Below are positions 1 through 10,002 of a stretch of 64,000 bases of DNA, one piece after another. A program made the translations under genes and the position numbers. The number at the start of each line of letters is the position of its first letter. The first letter of the stretch is position 1. This DNA is from Phycisphaerales bacterium (lineage in GTDB: Bacteria; Planctomycetota; Phycisphaerae; Phycisphaerales; UBA1924), in assembly GCA_029260295.1 (NCBI GenBank), contig JAJDDN010000002.1:248001-312000 (forward strand), given 5' to 3'. The notes beneath the pieces were generated by a model. That model saw nothing but the letters and a program-made list of their open reading frames with translations. It had not been told where the DNA came from and did not search any database.

Positions 1-256
1 CGCTTTGTAAATAACGAAAATTCTGCCCGCTTGATTCTGCATGCCCGGTGAGCAAATAATTGGTCACCCCCGAGCCCGCAAACTCGTTGAATCCTTGAAA
101 ATAAAGCCCCAGCTCATCTACAAAACCACCCGACGGTGTCTCGCTCGCGAAGCTAATTGAATTACCGGGAAAGTCCCCTGTAATAACCTCCCCCATGGCA
201 AAACCGCTTGACACAACCAAAACACCAACTGCAATACTTTGCAACTGAACTCTCAT
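1..256 (-). CDS. Secreted protein, N-terminal part only
   Basis: Reading leftward from an ATG at 256, the frame stays open to the window edge, so only about 85 residues are visible. The start has a clear Shine-Dalgarno (AGGAGG, 263-268) six bases upstream. The N-terminus is a signal peptide: a short start, a hydrophobic stretch (IAVGVLVVSSGFAMG), then a polar Gly/Ser/Asn-rich mature region. This style resembles the PEP-CTERM secreted proteins elsewhere in the window, but the C-terminus is missing so the sorting tail cannot be checked. No family is recognised. Confidence 0.6.
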   Translation of the reverse strand, partial: MRVQLQSIAVGVLVVSSGFAMGEVITGDFPGNSISFASETPSGGFVDELGLYFQGFNEFAGSGVTNYLLTGHAESSGQNFRYLQS

Positions 257-390
257 AGTATTCCTCCTATAAATAAAACTCTATTCCAACGAACAAGATT
301 CAAATACTAGTAGACAGTGTACGGCATTCTCCAAATCCGTACAATACAATAACCGATAAAAATACTTTATTTATATATAATCTTTACGAT

Positions 391-2028
391 TCAAGAGGAC
401 TGAGCCCCAAGTGCCTCACGCACCTGGGTCATCAGCAGCTCAATCTCAAACGGCTTAAATAGCACGCTCTTGAGACCCTCCTGAGAAGCACGCACGATCG
501 AGTGGTGCGGGTCATACCCAAACCCGGTCATCAAGATCACCTGAGTCTCAGGGTTGCACCTGCGGACAGCACTAAACACCTCGTAGCCGTTCCGGTCGGG
601 CATCTGGATATCAGACACCACCAGATCAAACGGCTCGGTCCCCTGCTCTTTGATCTCTTCAAGAATCTCAATCGCCCGCGCCCCATCGTTAACCACCGTT
701 GTATCGCAACCGCGATGACTCAGCACATCGCCGATGATCTTGCGGATCTTGGGATTGTCATCAACCACAAGCACACGCTTCCCAATCAGGAGCGGGTCTT
801 TCTCACGCTGAGTCAGCGCATCATCAACGCCCAGCAAGTTCTGAGGCCCTTCAGACACGCACCGAACCCGGTCCTTGATCGAAGACACATCACTCAGGAT
901 CCGATCAATATGCCGGCTCGTCTCAGGGTCTGCAGTCTTCTGGTGGTCTTTAAGCCAATCGATCTCAACGATGATGTCATCAAGCGGAGCGTTGATCTCG
1001 CCCTCAAATCGCCCAGACACCGTCTGGTTCGTCGCGGTCCGTTCGGTGACCAGCAGCTGCAACATATGCAGCGCCATCGCGATGTACCGACCAAAGATCT
1101 CGGCAAACTGGCGGTCCTGATCGTCAAACGCCCCGGGCTGCTGGCTCTCGATATCCATGATCCCGATGATTTTGTCAGACACCCGCAGCGGCACCGTCAA
1201 GCTCGACCTCGCCCCAGTCAATCCCGGGAGGAACATCTCGTCGGTCAGCGTGTCGTAGCACACATAGCTCTGCCCGGTCGTCGCCACACGCCCAGAAATC
1301 CCTGACCCCTCGGCTTCAAGATACAAATCCAGATCCTGTATCTCAACGGGCAACCCGGACTGCATCACAAGCTGGAGTTTATTCGTTTTCTGATCCGTCA
1401 AGAAAATCGCGAAGTGATCCGATCGCAGAAGCTCGTGCGAGTATTTGATCACCCGCTGTTCAAGCAACTGCAAACGCTCAAGCGCGTTCATCTCTTTGAT
1501 CTGATCGACATCCATCCGCACGAGTTCAAACCCCGCGCGATCGATCGCATCCATCTTCTGCTGCGTCCGCTGGGCGATCGTCACATCCCGCACAATCGCG
1601 GCAACCCGACCCGTATGGATCTCATCGCCCTCGATCCGTGCGATGCCTGTGATATACACATCGAAGGATCGCAGGTTCTCATCGGTCTCGACCCGGTGCT
1701 TGGTCACCATCGCCCCGCTGCCATGGCCCGTGTCATGCATTGATCCGGGAATCGCCTCGGCCGCCTGGACACACAATGCTTTGACACGCCTGCGGACAGA
1801 ATCATCAAGCAGCTCAAAGTATTCGTTGGACCAGAGCACCTCGCCCTCGGGGTCCACAATGCACACGCCCTCACCGAGCGCTTTGAGCACCGCGGCCACG
1901 CTCGACTCATCGGGCTGCACCACGATCTCATAACGATCCCCCAGCGTCTCTTTGAGCTGGGCGGTTTCCTCCGGGGAGGCACCAACGATCACGAGTTTGG
2001 GTTGTGTTTTCACCATCGAGAACTGCAT
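391..2028 (-). CDS. PAS-GAF-receiver signalling protein
   Basis: A 545-residue soluble regulator without an obvious kinase domain. Residues ~45-152 look like a PAS sensor (GEGVCIVDPEGEVLWSN). Residues ~185-330 form a GAF domain with the usual SGISGRVATTGQ and SSLTVPLRV segments. Residues ~417-540 are a CheY-like receiver with acidic pair D423/D424, phospho-acceptor D473 (VVSDIQMPD), T501 and K525. A helical stretch at ~340-395 sits where a HisKA domain might be, but no phospho-accepting histidine motif or ATP-binding domain is visible. It therefore probably accepts phosphate from a separate kinase. It is transcribed divergently from the ABC transporter at 2184. M5 is an alternative start; neither start has a strong ribosome site. 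Confidence 0.85.
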   Translation of the reverse strand: MQFSMVKTQPKLVIVGASPEETAQLKETLGDRYEIVVQPDESSVAAVLKALGEGVCIVDPEGEVLWSNEYFELLDDSVRRRVKALCVQAAEAIPGSMHDTGHGSGAMVTKHRVETDENLRSFDVYITGIARIEGDEIHTGRVAAIVRDVTIAQRTQQKMDAIDRAGFELVRMDVDQIKEMNALERLQLLEQRVIKYSHELLRSDHFAIFLTDQKTNKLQLVMQSGLPVEIQDLDLYLEAEGSGISGRVATTGQSYVCYDTLTDEMFLPGLTGARSSLTVPLRVSDKIIGIMDIESQQPGAFDDQDRQFAEIFGRYIAMALHMLQLLVTERTATNQTVSGRFEGEINAPLDDIIVEIDWLKDHQKTADPETSRHIDRILSDVSSIKDRVRCVSEGPQNLLGVDDALTQREKDPLLIGKRVLVVDDNPKIRKIIGDVLSHRGCDTTVVNDGARAIEILEEIKEQGTEPFDLVVSDIQMPDRNGYEVFSAVRRCNPETQVILMTGFGYDPHHSIVRASQEGLKSVLFKPFEIELLMTQVREALGAQSS

Positions 2029-2183
2029 TACTTCAAGCCGGAAAGGCGAACGCCCCTTTTGTAAACACCTGCTCTAAAGCCTTTATTCGTATGTGCCCGG
2101 CCAACGGGTCCAACATTCAACCTTCTTTCACGAGACTATCACGCTAGTATCGGCATTGAACCCTATGGAGCCCCCAGAACTCT

Positions 2184-3203
2184 ATGATATTGGTCCGAGA
2201 AATTTCGAAATCCTTCGGCACACTCAAAGCCGTCACCAAAGTGTCCTTCGAACTCGGGGATAACCAGGTGGTCGGGCTCCTGGGACCCAACGGAGCCGGC
2301 AAAAGCACCACTATTCGCATGATGACGGGCTTTTTAGCGCCAGACTCCGGTTCTATCACTGTCATGGGCTACGACATCGCCAAACAACCATCGATGGCCA
2401 AGTCCCAGATCGGCTACCTCCCAGAGCAAGCCCCCATCTATCCAGAAATGTCCGTCCGTGGCTATCTCAAGCACCGGGCCAAACTCTTCGGGGTCGAGAC
2501 CAAAGACATCAAACCAGCGATCGATCGGGCGATGAGCATGTGCCATATCGACAATGTCGCCCGCCGCCGCGTCGGTCACCTCTCCAAGGGCTACAAGCAA
2601 CGCGTCGGGCTCGCAGGGGCCCTCATCCACGATCCACCCGTCCTCATCCTCGACGAACCCACAAACGGGCTGGATCCATCCCAGATCCGTGAGTCCAGAT
2701 CCCTCATCCGCGACCTCGCCCACGAGAAGACCATGCTCGTCTGCTCGCACATCCTCCCCGAGATTGAACGCACCTGCGACCGCGTCATGATCATGAATCA
2801 CGGCCAGATCCAAGCCGACGGCTCCCCGCAAGACCTCATCAACTCGACCCCGGGCCCAACCAAATACACCGTCGAGATCCGAACCAACCCAACCGCCGGC
2901 ATCGCGCACGCTTTGCGCGTCTTGGCCGCGGTCCCGGGGGTCGATTCGACCATCGCCGCGACGACCCAGCCCGATGATGCCAACCGAGGCTGGTCCCGCG
3001 TCATCGTCAACGCGATCCCGCGCGAGGGCGATCTCCGCGAACCCCTCGCCGGAGCCGCCGAGGACAAGGGCCTTTTCATCCGCGAGCTCACCCAGCAGAA
3101 ACCAACACTCGAATCCATCTTCATGAGCCTGATCGACCCCGCCCCGATCTCATCGAGCCTGATCACCCCCAGCCTTCCTCCCCCCGGCGAGGTGACGCCA
3201 TGA
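2184..3203 (+). CDS. ABC transporter ATPase, GldA type
   Basis: A 339-residue cytoplasmic ATPase of an ABC-2 type exporter. Visible motifs are the Walker A GPNGAGKST at ~34-42, the signature LSKGYKQRVG at ~133-142 and Walker B with catalytic Glu (VLILDEPTNGLDP) at ~153-165. The last ~110 residues form a C-terminal extension like those of GldA/CcmA-type subunits. The stop overlaps the start of the following permease in an ATGA arrangement (3200-3203), so the two are translationally coupled and almost certainly form one complex. In Bacteroidetes the homologous GldA-GldF-GldG complex is linked to gliding; here the substrate is unknown. Confidence 0.9.
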   Translation: MILVREISKSFGTLKAVTKVSFELGDNQVVGLLGPNGAGKSTTIRMMTGFLAPDSGSITVMGYDIAKQPSMAKSQIGYLPEQAPIYPEMSVRGYLKHRAKLFGVETKDIKPAIDRAMSMCHIDNVARRRVGHLSKGYKQRVGLAGALIHDPPVLILDEPTNGLDPSQIRESRSLIRDLAHEKTMLVCSHILPEIERTCDRVMIMNHGQIQADGSPQDLINSTPGPTKYTVEIRTNPTAGIAHALRVLAAVPGVDSTIAATTQPDDANRGWSRVIVNAIPREGDLREPLAGAAEDKGLFIRELTQQKPTLESIFMSLIDPAPISSSLITPSLPPPGEVTP

Positions 3204-6031
3204 TGCAAAGCCTCATCACCAGACTCACCATCGCCTGGAAGCTCATCTGGACCCTCGCCGTCCGCGAGCTCGTCTCGATGTTCCGTGTCCCCGCGGGCTG
3301 GATCATCATCGCGCTCTTCGCGTTCCTCTCGGCCGTCCTCTTCGTCAACCAGACCCTCATCCCCGGCGAGCCCGGCTCGATGCGGTACTTCTTCTCCGCC
3401 TCGGCCTGGCTGCTCATCCCCATCGCCCCCGCGATCTCCATGCGCCTCATGTCCGAGGAATACAGGACAGGCAGCTTCGAATCCCTCCGCACCACCCCCG
3501 CCGGAGACTGGGCCGTCGCCTGCGGCAAGTACCTCGGCTCGATCATGTTCCTCGCCCTCATGCTCCTCCCATCACTCGCCTACCCCATCGCCCTGGCGAT
3601 CGTCAGCAATCCGATGCCCGACCCCGGACCGATCTTCGCGGGCTACCTGATGCTGCTGTTGGTGGGCTCGCTCTACCTCGCCATCGGGCTCCTCGCGTCC
3701 TCAACAACCTCCAGCCAAACCCTCGCATTCCTTGGCACCATGATGGCCCTAGTCCTCTTCATGGTCATCACCTCGGTCATGGCCCCAAACGCCGGATCCA
3801 AGCTCGCCCCGATCCTCCAAAAGCTCTCGGTCATCAACCGGGCCGGGGAACTCGGCAAAGGCGTCATCGACACCGGGACCATCTTCTTCTTCGTCATCGG
3901 CAGCGTCTGGATGATCGCCCTGACCGCCGGGGTCCTCGAATCCCGAAGGCTCGCAAGATCACGCTGGTCGCTCATTCTCATGGGTGCGATTTTCGTCGGG
4001 TCCACAGGAACAGCCGCGCTCTTTGCGGGCGTGCTCACCGATACGCACCACCTCCGATTCGATGTCACCTCGACAAGCGCCCACAAACTCTCCCCCCGCG
4101 CCAAAAACATGGTCAGCGCCCTCCCCGGCCACACCAGAATTGTACTCGCGCTCAATGAAACCCAGACCGACCGCCGGGAACTCGATCTGGTCTCCGATGT
4201 CCTCGACACCTACGCCCGCGCATCGGACGCGCTCTCGTCCCAGATCGTCGACCTCTCCACACCAGATGGCACCAACCAGATCAACGCCCTCGTCACCCAG
4301 CTCAGAGAGCGAGAAGCGGACACCATCGCCCGTAACGCAACCACCCTCACCGATGTGTCCGCCGCGATCAACACCTCCGCCGCGACCCTCAACAATGCCT
4401 CGGCAGACCTCGAAACCATCCGCGACGCCATCAACGCCTCAACCAGTGCCGCAGCGACAAACCGGGCATTCTTCGGACAACGCGCAGCACTGATCCGCCT
4501 CGGAGCCCAGGACCTGGCGGCCGTCGCATCAACACTCGGCACCGATCCAAACCCAGGCATCGCCCTGATCAACACCCAGCTGGCCCAGCTCGAAGACCTC
4601 CGGATGCAGCTGAGCAACTTCGCCAAAGCACCCGAGATTTCAGCCGCCGCCCGCGCAACCTCTAAAACACTGGGATCCAAGCTCGACACGATCATCGATG
4701 ATCTCGCCATCGCCGCCGACAAACTCGCCAGACTCACCCCAATCGACGCCGACCGCGTCGCCACCGCGCTAGCCACCGGCGAAGCCCTGCTCGTCATCGG
4801 CCCACCAGAAATCGGCATCGCCGCAGTCGAACTCGACGCCCTCCTCCCCTCGGCCCAGGTCCTCGAAGACGCCGGGATCTCCCCGGCCGGGGTCATCGGA
4901 CCCCGCGCCCAAGAACTCATCGCCACCGCACTCGGCCAGCTCGTCATCCAATCACACCCGATCGTCGTCTTCGTCCACGCCGCGGGCGAGGGCGAACTGC
5001 TCGGCAAATCAAACCTGCTCACCAAGTCCATCAATCGGTTCGCTCAACGCGGGATCGATTCGCTCGAATGGGCCGCCCTTCATCAGACCGACCAGCCATC
5101 ATTGAGTTCGATTGATCCCCTCGGGCAACGCCCCGTGGTCTATGTCTTCCTTGCTGCAGACTCAACCACCGGCGGCGGAGACTCCGGCATCACAGGCGCC
5201 CGAAGAGCGATCGCCCTCGCAGAAATCGCAGAGCAACTCATCAACAACGGCGAATCCGTTCTGATCTCCATGAACCCGTCAATCTTCGGCTCCTTCGGCG
5301 ACACCGACCCCCTGACCAAAGCACTCGACCCTTTCGGGATCGTCCCAGACCCATCGCTGACCTTGCTGAGTTCTAAACTCCAAGCGTCCAAACGCACCAC
5401 CGATCCCGCGGCCATCTTCGTCCCCGCAGTCGCCGGTAACACACCCACTCATCCCATCGGCCAAGCCATCAGCGGGCTCACCTCGGTGCTGCCCTGGTCC
5501 GTCCCCATCACACTTGATCCACGCGTCGGGGTCGAGACGCTGCCCATCATCTCAATCCCGGGCTCACAGGACCTCTGGGCCGAGAGCGAATGGCTCGAAC
5601 TCTGGTCAACCCCAGGCCAATCCCGCCAGTACCTCCGTAACCAGCCCGTGTTCGATGAAGACAAAGACCTCCGCCGCGACCAATGGATCCTCGCCGCCGC
5701 CGCTCAGAAAGAAATGGGCAACTCCACACAACGCATCGTCGTCGTCGGCTCAAACTCATGGATCTACGACGCGGTCACCTTCAGTCAGGGCCAGCTCGTC
5801 GATGGCCGCATCACCACCGCCTTCCCGGGCAACCTCACGATGCTTGAAAGCTCCATCGCCTGGCTCGCTGGCCTCGATGATCTCATCGCACCGGGAATCC
5901 AGTCTCGCCCAATCGCCACCATCGCCCCGATGACCGATCCCCAGCTCTCAACCTACCGCTGGATCTTGCTCGCCGGCATCCCCGGCCTGATCCTCGTGCT
6001 CGCTGCCGGATCCCGCATCGTCTTCGGATAA
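3200..6031 (+). CDS. Fused GldF-GldG-type ABC permease/auxiliary protein
   Basis: A 943-residue membrane protein that joins two parts usually encoded separately. Residues ~1-280 are an ABC-2 permease with about six hydrophobic segments (for example WIIIALFAFLSAVLFV and LAFLGTMMALVLFMVI). Residues ~300-900 are a large extracytoplasmic region starting with FDVTSTSAHKLSPRAKNMV, the hallmark of GldG-type auxiliary proteins, and including a long Ala/Asp-rich helical section at ~340-510. A last hydrophobic helix (WILLAGIPGLILVLAAG) anchors the C-terminus. It is coupled to the ATPase by an ATGA overlap. Its last 84 bases overlap, tail to tail, the gene on the other strand ending at 5948. Exporter function is inferred from family; the cargo is unknown. 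Confidence 0.85.
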   Translation: MMQSLITRLTIAWKLIWTLAVRELVSMFRVPAGWIIIALFAFLSAVLFVNQTLIPGEPGSMRYFFSASAWLLIPIAPAISMRLMSEEYRTGSFESLRTTPAGDWAVACGKYLGSIMFLALMLLPSLAYPIALAIVSNPMPDPGPIFAGYLMLLLVGSLYLAIGLLASSTTSSQTLAFLGTMMALVLFMVITSVMAPNAGSKLAPILQKLSVINRAGELGKGVIDTGTIFFFVIGSVWMIALTAGVLESRRLARSRWSLILMGAIFVGSTGTAALFAGVLTDTHHLRFDVTSTSAHKLSPRAKNMVSALPGHTRIVLALNETQTDRRELDLVSDVLDTYARASDALSSQIVDLSTPDGTNQINALVTQLREREADTIARNATTLTDVSAAINTSAATLNNASADLETIRDAINASTSAAATNRAFFGQRAALIRLGAQDLAAVASTLGTDPNPGIALINTQLAQLEDLRMQLSNFAKAPEISAAARATSKTLGSKLDTIIDDLAIAADKLARLTPIDADRVATALATGEALLVIGPPEIGIAAVELDALLPSAQVLEDAGISPAGVIGPRAQELIATALGQLVIQSHPIVVFVHAAGEGELLGKSNLLTKSINRFAQRGIDSLEWAALHQTDQPSLSSIDPLGQRPVVYVFLAADSTTGGGDSGITGARRAIALAEIAEQLINNGESVLISMNPSIFGSFGDTDPLTKALDPFGIVPDPSLTLLSSKLQASKRTTDPAAIFVPAVAGNTPTHPIGQAISGLTSVLPWSVPITLDPRVGVETLPIISIPGSQDLWAESEWLELWSTPGQSRQYLRNQPVFDEDKDLRRDQWILAAAAQKEMGNSTQRIVVVGSNSWIYDAVTFSQGQLVDGRITTAFPGNLTMLESSIAWLAGLDDLIAPGIQSRPIATIAPMTDPQLSTYRWILLAGIPGLILVLAAGSRIVFG

Positions 6032-6988
6032 ACCTATAGCCGAAGCGTTCTTGTTCATCCCCTTCCAATGCCTGGCAACGATCGCTGTGCATATCAATCC
6101 GACAGGCAGAACAATCACTGTCTCGGCCGCTCTGTTAATCAGATCACCCGCGATCGCAGTGCCCATCGCATGCCCGCCAACCGAAGCCGTGAGCCCCACG
6201 CCCCACTCACGGAACCCGATCCCCGAACCCGTCAAAGGCATCAGCGATGCAAGCTGAGAAACGGCACTGATGATCGCAATATCGCTGATGCTCATCTCAA
6301 GGCCAAGCACCTGAAACGCAAGCCAGTACCGCCCGAGCCACACAATCACATCGATCTGCCGGTACGCAAGAGCCCGCAACATGAGCCGAGTCTTCCGCCC
6401 TGACATCAGAGCCGACGCAGCAAACATGACAACCACAGGCACCGCTGGAAGCGTCAACAACCACCCACCAGCCCCCCCAGATCCCTCAGCCATCAGAAAC
6501 GCGATGCCGACCAGCACAATATTAGAAATCCCCGCCAGTACCCCCGACCAGATCGACGACTCGATCGAATCCCGCAGCCGAATATTATTGATCGCCTTGT
6601 GGTATCCGATCCGCCCAAACAACCCCGCCCGCATCGGCAGATAGTTAAACAACCACGCGCTCCCGACGAGCACAAACATTTCTCGCACGCCCACCTTCCC
6701 ATGCCGAGACTGCAACGCATGCAGACACATCGACACCGACAGATGATTCCCCATCGGCCCAATCAGAATCAACGCGATCATCCACCAAGGCGAAGAACTC
6801 ACCGATTCCCAAACCCCCTCAAGCCCATCGGTCGCCCGGTACACAAAGTAGCCCGCACCACCAAGCAGCACCATGCTTACACAGAACATCACCAGCGTCC
6901 GTTTCCGCGAAACAGGGCGGCGATTCAAAGGCTCAGCTTCTGCATCTGAGTTGGTTGTCCCGATGTCGGGCTGGTCGGTTATCCCCAT
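5948..6988 (-). CDS. LPG-synthase-TM/flippase-like membrane protein
   Basis: A 346-residue polytopic protein with about seven or eight hydrophobic segments, beginning after a polar ~28-residue N-tail. The arrangement and motifs (GNHLSVSMCLHALQ, WLFNYLPMRAGLFGRIGYHK, LMPLTGSGIGFREWGVG) fit the lysylphosphatidylglycerol-synthase transmembrane / UPF0104 family, members of which move or modify lipids. Only the membrane domain is present, without an aminoacyltransferase domain. A good ribosome site (AGAAGGGA) precedes the start, 18 bases after the stop of the 832-residue gene, suggesting one operon. The C-terminal ~40 residues are acidic and hydrophilic and are encoded in the region overlapping the opposite gene. 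Confidence 0.75.
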   Translation of the reverse strand: MGITDQPDIGTTNSDAEAEPLNRRPVSRKRTLVMFCVSMVLLGGAGYFVYRATDGLEGVWESVSSSPWWMIALILIGPMGNHLSVSMCLHALQSRHGKVGVREMFVLVGSAWLFNYLPMRAGLFGRIGYHKAINNIRLRDSIESSIWSGVLAGISNIVLVGIAFLMAEGSGGAGGWLLTLPAVPVVVMFAASALMSGRKTRLMLRALAYRQIDVIVWLGRYWLAFQVLGLEMSISDIAIISAVSQLASLMPLTGSGIGFREWGVGLTASVGGHAMGTAIAGDLINRAAETVIVLPVGLICTAIVARHWKGMNKNASAIGLSEDDAGSGSEHEDQAGDAGEQDPAVG

Positions 6989-7006
6989 GCGTTCCCTTCT
7001 GATCCA

Positions 7007-9505
7007 TCAGAATCCTGCTGATTCCTCGAAACTCGGCACGAAGGTCTCGAATGGTTTGTCGGTCCCCGCATACATTGGCTTGATGCCCTCGATCCGGCCA
7101 GAGATAAAGCCGGCAATCCAACCCAATCGAGAATCCGGGTGCGAACGCGCAACATCAAAGACAGGCGACCCCATAGCCTCGACCCGTGTGAGCAGCACCA
7201 TCGCGACAAGCACGGATTCCATCTCAGCCTCGATCAACGAGTCAGAGGTCATCGCCTGTTGGACCCGCTCATCAAACGACGCCATCGGAGGGCTCGCCAC
7301 TTTCGTAGGGAGCGACCCGAGCATCCACACTTTGGCTCTGGTATCACCCCCGTCATACCCCGCCCACAACGCGTCAACCAATCGGGCGAGATCGCCCGTG
7401 TTCAGATCCGAGCGACGCGAAGGATTATATAAAATCGCCGCAGCACCCATCACACTCCGCTGGAACTGTTCACTGTCCGATGAACCAACTCCTTTGATGA
7501 GTGAATCGATCGAATGGCTCGCTTCACCAAGCACACGCCGCTCAACTAGCGGCGTCTCACTCACCAGCGAGAATGGCGAGTTAATAATCCCGCCACTGGG
7601 CATCGGCTTAAATCCCTGCAATACACGCCACCGCTGACGGATCACTGATTGGGGCTGTGTCTCAATCAACCATCTCGTCAGAATCGAATCGGGATCTACC
7701 TGAATCTCCATCTGCTCAAGCGGCATGAGCCGGAGCCGACGACCAAGATCGATAACCTTCGCACGCCCAACTCCCTGAAATCCACCGTCGATTTCTCGAA
7801 ATCCGGGAACAATAAGCAGATTCGAATCAATCGGGCTCGAAGCCCCCACCGACAGTGGCAATGGGGATAGATTCGATAATCGGATCGTCAGCGCCGCCGG
7901 TTCCCCGGCCCCAAAGCTGCTACGAGTCGGGCTGATACCCAAGCTCATGGTGTTCTCAGGATTCGTGATCATTTTATCAAACCACAATGGAACCCCATCT
8001 GCGAGCCGGCTCATCAAAACCCCCTCGGGTGTCGTCAAATCCGCTCCGCCTGTCAGCTCTTCAAGACGCGACCGGGCAATCGCCCCGGCCGCTTCGAGCG
8101 GATAATTAAGCGTCAACTCGGTATAGAGCCGGATCGTTTCGTCCGTGTCGTTGAGCCGATCACTGATCAGTGCAATCAACAAGTCCCGCTGCGCCGAGGG
8201 GGCAAGCTTCTCAAACGCATTATCACGAGCACTCTCATACTGCCCCTCAGCAAACATACTGAAAGGTTCGAACGGACTAAAAAACCGTTTCAGTTCAGGA
8301 ACACTGCTGATAATATTGGCCATGTCATTCTTAATAATTTCCGCATCAACCCCGACAATCGCACGCATCGCCTGGAAACTCACAACCTCATTCAAATACG
8401 CCCCAAGCAGCGCCCCGACATTGGCCCCCCGCACATCCATCTGCTCTTTTGCCGCATTGAAATAGGCAACCAATCCACGCTGAAGATCTAGCAAGACCGA
8501 ATCCACAGTCTCCTGATCTTCCAGGATAAACGCCGCCATCAAACGGATCCGATCGATCCCGGGTTCATACCGGATCTCGGTCGGATCTTTGAGATCGTCG
8601 ATCGGCTCATCGGCGGCTAACCGGGCGTCAATCTTTGCCTGAAGAGTCTCTCTTTCATCCGCAAGCGAAGGATTCAACCGATCCAAAATCGACTGAGGCC
8701 CCTCGTGCTGCCACAACAACGACAGCTGCTGTTCCTGTAGATTCGCCGGCGTCGACCCAGAATCAATCTGGAAGATCTGGATACCCGTGTTCAAAAATCT
8801 CCACGCCGCATCGGTCGCACCCTCGGCTGCGCACATCCGAGCAATGGCAATATGCACATGCGGATCCAGTGGGTCCGCGTAGAGCACCCGGAGCTGCAGA
8901 CGCATCCGAATTGATGCCGCATCTGTCTTCATCGAATAGTGCTGAGCAATCAAAGACTGCGCGGCCTTATTCGATGAATCAAGCTTCGCAGACCGACGCA
9001 ACGCGGTCAAAAACGCGACCTCATCGCCCCGCTCCCGCTCAAGCAACGCCATATCCAGCGTCAACCTGGACCGCACCGACGCATCAATAGATTCACTCCC
9101 TTCACCAAGGAAGCCCTTGTACGACTCAACCCGTTCTTCGACAGTCTGCCCGCGATTCACAATCGCACTAATTAATCGGAGCTGAGCCACTGTGTCTTTG
9201 GGGTCATTCCGAACAACCACCCTGGTCGCCCTGATCAGTTCTTCATGATCCCCCGCCATCCACGCGGCCTCGACAACCGACCTCGCCAGTTCCGCATCAT
9301 CGGGATCCATATCCAATGCCATACTCAACACATGCATCGCCAAGGTGTAGTCGGCGGGAGAAGCAGGCTCGTTGAGACCAAGATCAAGCCCCACCACCGT
9401 CTCTACAGAGTCCGCAGCACGCACAGCAGTCACCTGAGACATCGCCACGCTACAAAGAGTACTACACGCGATCAAGCAAATCAGAACACGGAGTTTGGAA
9501 TCCAT
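7007..9505 (-). CDS. Secreted TPR-containing protein
   Basis: An 832-residue protein starting with a signal peptide (LRVLICLIACSTLCSVAMS, cleavage near residue 23-30). The first ~250 residues contain successive helical pairs with TPR-like spacing (LAMHVLSMALDMDPDDAELA, RSAKLDSSNKAAQSLIAQHY). A second helical section follows to ~480, and the C-terminal ~330 residues look like a beta-rich domain of unknown type. An excellent ribosome site (AAAGGAGGGG, four bases before the ATG) supports the start. It lies between a small membrane protein gene upstream (12-base gap) and the flippase-like gene downstream (18-base gap), so the three are probably co-transcribed. A cell-envelope scaffold role is plausible but unproven. 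Confidence 0.75.
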   Translation of the reverse strand: MDSKLRVLICLIACSTLCSVAMSQVTAVRAADSVETVVGLDLGLNEPASPADYTLAMHVLSMALDMDPDDAELARSVVEAAWMAGDHEELIRATRVVVRNDPKDTVAQLRLISAIVNRGQTVEERVESYKGFLGEGSESIDASVRSRLTLDMALLERERGDEVAFLTALRRSAKLDSSNKAAQSLIAQHYSMKTDAASIRMRLQLRVLYADPLDPHVHIAIARMCAAEGATDAAWRFLNTGIQIFQIDSGSTPANLQEQQLSLLWQHEGPQSILDRLNPSLADERETLQAKIDARLAADEPIDDLKDPTEIRYEPGIDRIRLMAAFILEDQETVDSVLLDLQRGLVAYFNAAKEQMDVRGANVGALLGAYLNEVVSFQAMRAIVGVDAEIIKNDMANIISSVPELKRFFSPFEPFSMFAEGQYESARDNAFEKLAPSAQRDLLIALISDRLNDTDETIRLYTELTLNYPLEAAGAIARSRLEELTGGADLTTPEGVLMSRLADGVPLWFDKMITNPENTMSLGISPTRSSFGAGEPAALTIRLSNLSPLPLSVGASSPIDSNLLIVPGFREIDGGFQGVGRAKVIDLGRRLRLMPLEQMEIQVDPDSILTRWLIETQPQSVIRQRWRVLQGFKPMPSGGIINSPFSLVSETPLVERRVLGEASHSIDSLIKGVGSSDSEQFQRSVMGAAAILYNPSRRSDLNTGDLARLVDALWAGYDGGDTRAKVWMLGSLPTKVASPPMASFDERVQQAMTSDSLIEAEMESVLVAMVLLTRVEAMGSPVFDVARSHPDSRLGWIAGFISGRIEGIKPMYAGTDKPFETFVPSFEESAGF

Positions 9506-9517
9506 TACACCCCTCCT

Positions 9518-9874
9518 TTAAATCAATCGTGCGCCAACAACCAGTACAAAGCTAGCCGCCCCGATCAGGAACAATACCCAATGGGCCACCAAGGACAAAC
9601 GCCGAGGCACATACACAAATACCCGCTCAGCAACACATATCAAAAAAACCAACTGCCCGCCCGCAAGCATCCCCATACCAATCAGCCCGCGCTCAAACAT
9701 CGTCAGCCGTCCAAGAAACCCGGGCAACCCAGGCTCAACAAAGATCCACAGCCCGATCACCCCAAGCGACAGCCCCCAAACCGCCGCCCCGAACATCTTA
9801 ATCCAGCGTACAAACCCTTCACGCATACCCTGCCCGTCAAAGACCGGGCCATGCTGATGCGGGATACTGGACAT
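9518..9874 (-). CDS. Small membrane protein of unknown function
   Basis: A 118-residue protein with three hydrophobic segments, at about residues 27-47, 62-85 and 95-117 (VWGLSLGVIGLWIFV, GLIGMGMLAGGQLVFLICV and VLFLIGAASFVLVVG). It has a polar N-terminal tail of ~20 residues. No family is recognised. It is the first gene of a likely three-gene minus-strand operon with the secreted TPR protein and the flippase-like protein; the gap to the next gene is only 12 bases. Confidence 0.6.
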   Translation of the reverse strand: MSSIPHQHGPVFDGQGMREGFVRWIKMFGAAVWGLSLGVIGLWIFVEPGLPGFLGRLTMFERGLIGMGMLAGGQLVFLICVAERVFVYVPRRLSLVAHWVLFLIGAASFVLVVGARLI

Positions 9875-10002
9875 GCGAAAGACACTCCTGGACGATTCAA
9901 AGACACGAACACGCTCAATGCCCCCACATCCAAGAGGAAGCCATTGACCTAAGAGTGTACCACACCAACCACCGGCAGGTTCACACCAAATCGCCCGATC
10001 AA

